Below, piece by piece: positions 6,691 through 11,310 of a stretch of DNA of 11,310 nucleotides. This DNA comes from Actinomycetes bacterium (GTDB taxonomy: Bacteria; Actinomycetota; CADDZG01; JAHWKV01). A program made the position numbers and the translations under genes. The notes below the pieces were generated by a model. That model had not been told where the DNA came from and did not search any database. It saw nothing but the letters and a program-made list of their open reading frames with translations. The stretch is taken from assembly GCA_029263035.1 (NCBI GenBank), contig JAJCYF010000018.1:1-11310 (forward strand), written 5' to 3'. Within the stretch, counting starts at the first letter, position 1. Each line of letters starts with the position of its first letter.

Positions 6691-6719
6691 AATATATGCG
6701 CGGGCGCACACGTGGTCAA
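6691..6719 (-). promoter_or_regulatory. Probable sigma-70/SigA-type promoter for ftsZ
   Basis: TTGACC (6719-6714), a 17-nt spacer and TATATT (6696-6691). Each box has one mismatch to consensus (TTGACA, TATAAT) and the spacer is ideal. Transcription should start near 6684, leaving a leader of about 84 nt before the ftsZ GTG. A CACGTG palindrome (6709-6714) overlaps the -35/spacer edge. This is the clearest promoter in the window. Confidence 0.75.
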
Positions 6720-6724
6720 CAAGA

Positions 6725-6745
6725 CTTCGCGAAGAACACGCGTGT
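6725..6745. promoter_or_regulatory. Two adjacent perfect 10-bp palindromes upstream of the ftsZ -35 box
   Basis: CTTCGCGAAG (6725-6734) and ACACGCGTGT (6736-6745) are separated by one base. They end 5 bp before the -35 box, on the upstream side. The centres are 11 bp apart, about one helical turn. Such placement suits a dimeric regulator acting on the ftsZ promoter, but I recognise no known operator. Confidence 0.4.
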
Positions 6746-6746
6746 A

Positions 6747-6774
6747 GTTTGCCCCGTGGGGTCCGCGGGCAAAC
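6747..6774 (-). terminator. Probable hairpin terminator after the 160-residue gene
   Basis: Perfect 8-bp inverted repeat: GTTTGCCC at 6774-6767 and GGGCAAAC at 6754-6747 in transcript order, with a 12-nt loop that is itself GC-rich. It begins 14 nt after the stop of the upstream gene and ends before the ftsZ promoter. There is no T-tract (TACACG follows), as is common for actinobacterial hairpins, so termination strength is unknown. Confidence 0.45.
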
Positions 6775-6787
6775 CTCCCTTTGGGGC

Positions 6788-7270
6788 TCATGTCCGCAGG
6801 CGATCTTCCACCCAGCGCTCCGCCGTCTCGGTCAGAAGCAGCTTCTCGTGCTCCTCCCCGTCCATGAGCAGGCCCTGCCTGCGGGCGGTGGCAATGGGCA
6901 CACCGGGATTCGAGTGCTGGTACCGCACGGCCTTGAAGGCCTCTGCCAGATCCCGGCGCCGAAACCCGCCCTGCAGCCGCGAGTAGCGCTCCAGGTAGTA
7001 CCCCACGGCAAGCACGTGCTCCAGACCCCCCGCGGGTCCGACCGCTCGCACGTGCTCCGCCAGCGAAGGGGTCTTTCCGGCGGCCGCAACCGAGCCCTTC
7101 CGCCCCTCCCGGACCGCCTCCTGCTGAAGAGGTGCAACGGCGAGCCAGTCCTTCAGCTCCTCGAGCTTCTCATCGACCCAACCCTTGTCGGGGGCGCTGA
7201 TACGCAGTGCGCGGTCGCCGGTTCTCAGGCTCACGCGGTAGTTCCCATCGTTCGGCTTTGGAACAGGCAT
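6788..7270 (-). CDS. Unrecognised 160-residue protein, probable C-terminal winged helix
   Basis: I cannot name the family. The N-terminal part (about 10-45) reads as beta strands followed by a helix (YRVSLRTGDRALRIS, then WVDEKLEELKDWL). A variable linker follows to about 68. The C-terminal part (about 69-158) has helices LAEHVRAV, LEHVLAVGYYLERYS and RRDLAEAFKAVR, a turn, then TARRQGLLM, KLLLTETAERWVEDRL, an order like a winged-helix domain with its wing near 136-147. From memory it recalls uncharacterised archaeal and bacterial proteins with an AYYLEKY helix, but this is unchecked. ATG 7270 has GGGAG 5 nt upstream. No membrane segment or signal peptide is seen. It sits between ftsQ and ftsZ with gaps of 181 bp upstream and 187 bp downstream, so it may be its own unit. 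A DNA-binding role is inference only. Confidence 0.85.
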   Translation of the reverse strand: MPVPKPNDGNYRVSLRTGDRALRISAPDKGWVDEKLEELKDWLAVAPLQQEAVREGRKGSVAAAGKTPSLAEHVRAVGPAGGLEHVLAVGYYLERYSRLQGGFRRRDLAEAFKAVRYQHSNPGVPIATARRQGLLMDGEEHEKLLLTETAERWVEDRLRT

Positions 7271-7357
7271 TCGCGCTCCCGGTTCTCAACCTACGCAGTT
7301 GTTACGTTCAACCAGACCGCAAAGTAGTGTCAGTAACGGCGCTGGTATGCGTAGGGG

Positions 7358-7386
7358 ACGATAGGAGTTATAAACCGTAAGCGCAA
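7358..7386 (-). promoter_or_regulatory. Weak candidate promoter for the 160-residue gene
   Basis: TTGCGC (7386-7381), a 17-nt spacer and TATCGT (7363-7358), about 88 bp before the ATG at 7270. Both boxes are imperfect. An overlapping TATAAC (7372-7367) is a better -10 but has no convincing -35. The interval also has a near-direct repeat, AACCGTAA and AACCGTTA in plus-strand reading (7373-7392). Confidence 0.3.
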
Positions 7387-7412
7387 CCGTTATGAGTAGT
7401 AATACGGTGTCT

Positions 7413-7428
7413 GCCGGGAGTTTCCGGC
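7413..7428 (-). terminator. Short hairpin after ftsQ
   Basis: GCCGG-AAACTC-CCGGC forms a 5-bp GC stem about 24 nt after the ftsQ stop. No T-tract follows. It could mark the end of the murG-ftsQ transcript, but it is short and could be chance in GC-rich DNA. Confidence 0.25.
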
Positions 7429-7451
7429 TTGAAGCGCAGGTTGAAGGTGTC

Positions 7452-8156
7452 CTAGCGGGCTCTGGTCACCGGCCTGGACGGAACCCGCACATCCACTATC
7501 GTCGGCGGCGATGAGCCCTGCATCGTGCGCTCGATAACCGCCTCTGCGGCGAAGTTCTTCTCCTCCATCTGCTCGGCCGCACCGTAATAGATCGTCGGCC
7601 CGTCCGCAGTTTCGATTTGGATCTGATCGATCGAGGGGGCGCGGATCGAAGTCACGGTGGTTCGGATGCCGGCGGGCAGCGAGCGCAGGATTCGGGAGGC
7701 GTGGGTGAACTCGGGGGCGGAGATGCGGCCGCCCGGTGACAGAAGACTGAGCGGGAGATCCACGATCTTCACCAGCTCCTCGCTTCCCGGCTGAAGGACC
7801 AGCCCGCCGGCGTCCACTAGGAAGGGGCCCTGCCCGGTTAGCACCTCGAAGGAAGGCTCCCTTTCCTCCACCGAGATCCTGAGGGTTGAGGGAAGGATCC
7901 GCTCCACCCTGGCCTTGGCGACCCAGGGCATCAACTCCACCTTCTTTGATACTTCTTCCGTGGAGATACCCAGAAGATGGTCCCCAACCCGGGCATCGGT
8001 GGCCTCTACCACCGCGTCGGTGCTGATACGGGCCTCGGTGTTTCCCTCTACCTGGAACTCGTCCAACTGCAGGGACCGGGACCTTTCGACCGCCCGGCCG
8101 CCCTGGTAGACCAGCACGCCCACCAGCAGGAGCGCCAGGATCCGAACGAACTTCAC
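7452..8156 (-). CDS. ftsQ: Divisome protein FtsQ (DivIB family)
   Basis: A bitopic membrane protein that links early and late divisome parts, contacting FtsB and FtsL outside the cytoplasmic membrane. In the 234-residue protein the cytoplasmic tail is about five residues (MKFVR). The membrane helix is about 6-20. The POTRA domain (about 31-98) runs from LDEFQVEGN through AVVEATDARVGDHLLGI and MPWVAKARVERILPSTLRISVEEREP. The beta domain (about 100-215) includes GPFLVDAGGLVL and IVDLPL. Actinobacterial FtsQ often has a much longer cytoplasmic tail. The GTG start at 8156 overlaps the murB stop as GTGA and has no real Shine-Dalgarno sequence, so it probably depends on coupling to murB. Confidence 0.93.
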   Translation of the reverse strand: MKFVRILALLLVGVLVYQGGRAVERSRSLQLDEFQVEGNTEARISTDAVVEATDARVGDHLLGISTEEVSKKVELMPWVAKARVERILPSTLRISVEEREPSFEVLTGQGPFLVDAGGLVLQPGSEELVKIVDLPLSLLSPGGRISAPEFTHASRILRSLPAGIRTTVTSIRAPSIDQIQIETADGPTIYYGAAEQMEEKNFAAEAVIERTMQGSSPPTIVDVRVPSRPVTRAR

Positions 8157-9118
8157 GAGGTTGTTTTTAGCTCGTCGGCGTTGTCGAAGAACCCGATGAT
8201 CCGAACCTCCGGGAGGAGCCGCACACCATGCTTCTTCTCCACCTCGGACTGGACGAACACCATGAGGTCAAAGACGTCCTGAGCCTTGGCCCCGGGGCGA
8301 GCGAAAAAGAAGTTGGCGTGCTTGGGCGAGACCTCGGCTCCGCCGATGCGGTGGCCCTTGAGCCCCGAGGCCTCGATCAGCGCTCCCGCCGAGCTCCCGG
8401 TGGGGTTGCGAAACGTGGATCCGGCGTTGGGCGCCTCGGCCGGCTGGGTCCTTGTGCGGTGCACCCGGTACTTCTCCATCCGGGCGGCTATCTCGGCGGG
8501 ATCCCCCGGCGTTAGCCGGAAACGGGCCGAGCACACCAGGCTGCCCGGGCCGACCGCAGTCTTGCGGTAGGTCATGCTCAAGCCGGCGGCAGCGATCTCC
8601 TCTGTCCTTCCCTCGGCCAGATGGCATACGCGCGCAGACTCCAGGACGTCCGAAAGGCTGGAGCCGTGGGCGCCCGCATTCATCGCCACTCCCCCGCCGA
8701 CCGTGGCGGGAATGGCAACGGAGAACTCCATCCCGGCCAGCGAACGCCTCCGGGCCCAGTTGGCCACCTGGGGCAGGTTTGCTCCGCCGCCGGCCTCAAC
8801 CCCGTCGTCGCCGGCGCGCCGGATCCATTCGAAACCCTTCCCCATCCGTATGACCACGCCGGGGAATCCGTCGTCGCCGATGAGGACATTGCTCCCCCGG
8901 CCCAGGATCAGAATATCCAGCCCCAACCGGCTCACCACGGATCCCGCAACCTCAAGGTCCCGCTCATCCTTCGGCTCAACCAGCACCCCGGCCGGACCCC
9001 CCACCCGGAACGACGTAAACGGGGCGAGGGGCTCCCGGAATGCCACCCTTCCAGAGGCGGCGGCTGCGATCTGTTCCGCCGCCTGCCGCAGGGTCTCGTC
9101 GCCTTCTTCGGGCACCAT
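8153..9118 (-). CDS. murB: UDP-N-acetylenolpyruvoylglucosamine reductase MurB
   Basis: FAD enzyme that uses NADPH to reduce UDP-GlcNAc-enolpyruvate to UDP-MurNAc in the cytoplasm. The 321-residue protein has the FAD-binding blocks FTSFRVGGPAG, LGRGSNVLIGDDGFPG (72-87) and IPATVGGGVAMNAGAHG (136-152; IPG is usual where IPA stands). TYRKTA holds the conserved Tyr-Arg. NAGSTFRNP carries the catalytic Ser234, and LLPEVRIIG carries Glu304. KGHRIGGAEVSPKHANFF fits the shorter type II MurB. ATG 9118 is chosen because GGGAGG lies 7 nt upstream. An in-frame GTG at 9124 is only one base from the site and too close. It starts 14 bp after murC and overlaps ftsQ. Confidence 0.97.
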   Translation of the reverse strand: MVPEEGDETLRQAAEQIAAAASGRVAFREPLAPFTSFRVGGPAGVLVEPKDERDLEVAGSVVSRLGLDILILGRGSNVLIGDDGFPGVVIRMGKGFEWIRRAGDDGVEAGGGANLPQVANWARRRSLAGMEFSVAIPATVGGGVAMNAGAHGSSLSDVLESARVCHLAEGRTEEIAAAGLSMTYRKTAVGPGSLVCSARFRLTPGDPAEIAARMEKYRVHRTRTQPAEAPNAGSTFRNPTGSSAGALIEASGLKGHRIGGAEVSPKHANFFFARPGAKAQDVFDLMVFVQSEVEKKHGVRLLPEVRIIGFFDNADELKTTS

Positions 9119-9125
9119 GAACACG

Positions 9126-9131
9126 CCTCCC
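9126..9131 (-). promoter_or_regulatory. Ribosome binding site GGGAGG of murB
   Basis: GGGAGG is 7 nt before ATG 9118 but only 1 nt before the in-frame GTG at 9124, so it selects the ATG and shortens MurB by two residues compared with the longest frame. Confidence 0.7.
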
Positions 9132-9132
9132 T

Positions 9133-10512
9133 CTACCGACCGGCCGGCGAGTCGCCGATGAGCCTGTCGTGGAGGGTTGTGATGTCTCCTGCCCCCAGGG
9201 TCAGGATCAGGTCATCCGGCCGCACCATGCTGCGGATGTAGCGCGCAGCGTCGTCCAGGCGGGGCATGTACGCGACCGTAAGGCCCGGCGAGGAATCGCA
9301 GATCGCGTCGACGATCAGCTTGCCGGTCACGCCCGGAATGGGGTCCTCGCGGGCGCCGTAGACATCCGTGACAACCACCACGTCGGCAGCAGACAAAGAT
9401 GCGCCGAAGTCCTTCCACAAAGCCTGAGTCCGGCTGTACAGGTGGGGTTGGAAGATCGCCACCACCCGGTTCCAGGGCCCCCATCGAGCCGCAGCGAGTG
9501 TGGCCTCGATCTCCGCCGGGTGGTGCGCATAGTCGTCCACCAGGTGCGCCCCCTCGAACATGCCCCGGTACTCGAAGCGGCGGCTCACCCCGCCGAAGGC
9601 AGCAAGTCCGGCCGCTACCGTAGGGACGTCCATTCCCAGGCTGATACAGGCTGCGGCCGCTCCGAGGGCGTTTTGCACGTTGTGCCGGCCGGACACCTGA
9701 AGATGCACCTCACCCTGATCGACCCCGTCGACAAACAGCTGAAAATCCGACCCGCCAGGACCGGACACCAGCCCGGCGGCGCGCACGCTGGCACCGTCGG
9801 CAAAACCGTAGGTAGAGGTGGCCAGCGATCCCGCCACCTGCATGGCCCGCGGGCTGTCGGCGCAGACGATCACCGCCTCGGTCGAGGCGGCCATGAAGCT
9901 GGAGAACGCCTCCTGCAGGGCCTCCCAGCTGTCGTAGTGGTCGACATGGTCCCGGTCGATATTGGTGACCACGGCTATCGAAGGCTTGAGCCACAAAAAG
10001 GAACGGTAGGCCTCGTCGGCCTCGACGACCGCCACCTCGCCCTCGCCGAGGTGGCCCCCTGACCCGCGCCCGGCCAGGTCGGAGCCCATGAGGTAGGTGG
10101 GGCGCTCTCCTGCCGCTTCCAGGATGGTCGCCACCATTCCGGAGGTCGTGGTCTTGCCGTGGGTCCCGCTCACCGCTACGGTCCTTAGGCTGCCCACTAT
10201 TTGAGCCAGCGCCTCGCCCCGCCACAGAACCGGGATGCCGGCGGCACGGGCGAACTCCACCTCGACATTACCGGGAGCCACCGCGTTGGTAATGATCAGG
10301 ACGTCGGCTCCCTCCGCCTGGCGGGCGCGGTGGCCGACGTCGGCCCGGACCCCCAGCGCCCGCAGACCTTCGAGGACGGCGGACTCCCGGACGTCCGACC
10401 CGGTGACCGTCAATCCCGCCTGGATCAGCACCCGGGCAATGGCGCTCATGCCGGCGCCCCCCATGCCCACCATGTGGACCCGGCGCCAGGAGGGATCGAT
10501 CTGCAGGCCCAT
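9133..10512 (-). CDS. murC: UDP-N-acetylmuramate--L-alanine ligase MurC
   Basis: Cytoplasmic ATP-dependent ligase that adds L-Ala to UDP-MurNAc, the first step of the stem peptide. The 459-residue protein, close to the family length, has the N-terminal Rossmann motif HMVGMGGAGMSAIA (13-26), the P-loop GTHGKTTT (116-123), VEADEAYRSFL (163-173), NIDRDHVDHY (184-193), GRHNVQNALGA, the RRFEYRG block, and the C-terminal DDYAHHPAEI and FQPHLYSRT motifs. Common MurC sequences read EADESD where this has EADEAY. The ATG directly follows the murG TAG with no spacing. The nearest purine-rich site (GAAGG) is too far, so translation is probably coupled to murG. Confidence 0.98.
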   Translation of the reverse strand: MGLQIDPSWRRVHMVGMGGAGMSAIARVLIQAGLTVTGSDVRESAVLEGLRALGVRADVGHRARQAEGADVLIITNAVAPGNVEVEFARAAGIPVLWRGEALAQIVGSLRTVAVSGTHGKTTTSGMVATILEAAGERPTYLMGSDLAGRGSGGHLGEGEVAVVEADEAYRSFLWLKPSIAVVTNIDRDHVDHYDSWEALQEAFSSFMAASTEAVIVCADSPRAMQVAGSLATSTYGFADGASVRAAGLVSGPGGSDFQLFVDGVDQGEVHLQVSGRHNVQNALGAAAACISLGMDVPTVAAGLAAFGGVSRRFEYRGMFEGAHLVDDYAHHPAEIEATLAAARWGPWNRVVAIFQPHLYSRTQALWKDFGASLSAADVVVVTDVYGAREDPIPGVTGKLIVDAICDSSPGLTVAYMPRLDDAARYIRSMVRPDDLILTLGAGDITTLHDRLIGDSPAGR

Positions 10513-11310
10513 CTAGCGCGCCGAACCTTCAACCAGGTCGGCAAAACGTTCTGCCGCGTCGGGGCGGGCCAGGGTGCGGACCCCCCGTGCCATGGCGGCC
10601 AGCACGGCCGGATCATTTATCAGACTCTCAACCACCTCAACCACTACTTGAGGTTTAAGTTCGGCGTTGGGCAAAATACGAGCTCCTCCAGCTTCAACCA
10701 CAGCTTCAGCGTTCTTCTTCTGGTCGTCATCGAGCGAGATCGGCAGCGGCACCAGGATGGCCGGCAGGCCCACCGCGGCCAGCTCCGCCACCGTCGAAGC
10801 GCCGGACCGGCACAACGCCAGGTCGCTGCAAGCGTAAGCCAGCTCCATCGAGTCCGTGTAGCCCACCACCCGGTAGACAACTTTGTCGCCCGGCTCCAAC
10901 TGCTCCGCTACCGCCTTTTGAACCGTCTCCTCGTTCCGGGGACCGGCCAGGTGAAGGACCTGGAGCTCGGTCGACCTCCATCGGTCGTAGGCGCCGGTAA
11001 TCACCCGGTTGATGCTTTCGGCCCCCTGGCTGCCGCCGAAGACCAGCAGGGTCGGCCGGCCCTCCTGCAGCCCAAACTGCTCAAGCCCCCGGGGGCGGAG
11101 CGCAGCCCGGTTGAAGCGGTTGAGCGCCTCCCTCACCGGGTTGCCGACCAGCACCGCACCCGGTCCGAAGAACCTCTCCGTTCCGGGGAAGCTCACCCCG
11201 ACCGCCACGGCGAAACGCCTGGCGACACGGTTGGCCATCCCCGGGACGCTGTTCTGCTCGTGCAGTACCAGCGGCACGCCGGCCAGCCTGGCGGCAGCAG
11301 CCGCGGGCAG
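10513..11310 (-). CDS. murG: MurG, lipid II-forming glycosyltransferase (5' end outside window)
   Basis: Transfers GlcNAc from UDP-GlcNAc to lipid I at the inner face of the membrane, giving lipid II. The frame is open to the window edge; 266 C-terminal residues are visible, so roughly the first 95 (with the first G-loop) are missing. Visible blocks are PLVLHEQNSVPGMANR (from residue 13), the VGNPVR linker, LVFGGSQGAESIN (about 89-101), CRSGASTVAEL (167-177) in the donor-binding region, PAILVPLP, and DDQKKNAEAVVEAGGA near 195-210. The last is the Gln/Asn block that binds UDP-GlcNAc; many homologues have His before the Gln, where Asp stands here. The GTG at 11277 is internal, not a start. The stop abuts the murC ATG. 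Confidence 0.97.
   Translation of the reverse strand: MPAAAAARLAGVPLVLHEQNSVPGMANRVARRFAVAVGVSFPGTERFFGPGAVLVGNPVREALNRFNRAALRPRGLEQFGLQEGRPTLLVFGGSQGAESINRVITGAYDRWRSTELQVLHLAGPRNEETVQKAVAEQLEPGDKVVYRVVGYTDSMELAYACSDLALCRSGASTVAELAAVGLPAILVPLPISLDDDQKKNAEAVVEAGGARILPNAELKPQVVVEVVESLINDPAVLAAMARGVRTLARPDAAERFADLVEGSAR

Noticed and set aside
9169..10062. 297-residue open frame on the plus strand
   Set aside because: It mirrors murC, which has all its motifs; the plus-strand translation is His, Val and Arg rich and matches nothing known.
1..11310. CRISPR arrays, insertion sequences, tRNA, toxin-antitoxin or defence genes
   Set aside because: I saw no spaced repeats, transposase-like frames or terminal inverted repeats, and no tRNA-like sequence. 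All sizeable frames are explained by dcw genes, glgB and two unknown proteins.

Overview
The window is a GC-rich stretch in which every supported gene lies on the minus strand, so transcription runs from position 11310 towards 1. It carries the later part of a division and cell wall (dcw) cluster of an actinobacterium. Evidence for Actinomycetota: FtsZ opens with an ASPQNYLAVIKVVGIGGGG block and has the GGGTGTGGAPV signature typical of that phylum; SepF, YggT and a long DivIVA/Wag31-like protein follow FtsZ; GTG starts are common. I cannot fix the class. murB inside the cluster and the ELFWGED end of DivIVA suggest a lineage outside the best-studied Streptomyces and Mycobacterium (inference).

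Layout in transcription order: murG (5' end outside the window), murC, murB, ftsQ, a 181 bp gap, an unrecognised 160-residue protein with a probable winged helix, a hairpin and a strong-looking promoter, ftsZ, a decayed fragment that looks like pgeF (yfiH), yggS, sepF, yggT, divIVA, an unrecognised two-helix membrane protein with a long disordered tail, and glgB (3' end outside the window). Spacing is tight from murG to ftsQ and from yggS to divIVA: stop and start codons abut, overlap as GTGA, or share the Shine-Dalgarno sequence.

Functionally, MurG, MurC and MurB make peptidoglycan precursors. FtsQ is a membrane divisome scaffold. FtsZ forms the ring, SepF anchors it to the membrane, and DivIVA marks poles and directs wall growth. 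YggS handles pyridoxal phosphate, and YggT is a small membrane protein that travels with these genes. GlgB belongs to glycogen synthesis and is a neighbour rather than a pathway partner.

The main points to check are: (1) the 274 bp ftsZ-yggS gap, which holds what reads as a frameshifted, deleted pgeF; (2) the ftsZ promoter, with near-consensus boxes and two back-to-back perfect palindromes just upstream; (3) the unknown gene inserted between ftsQ and ftsZ; (4) the membrane protein after divIVA, which ends in an AT-hook-like tail. Four starts (ftsZ, sepF, murB and the membrane protein) are better placed downstream of the longest reading frame because each has a good ribosome binding site there. 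I found no mobile elements, CRISPR arrays, tRNAs or rRNAs, and no sign of a wholly new multi-gene system.
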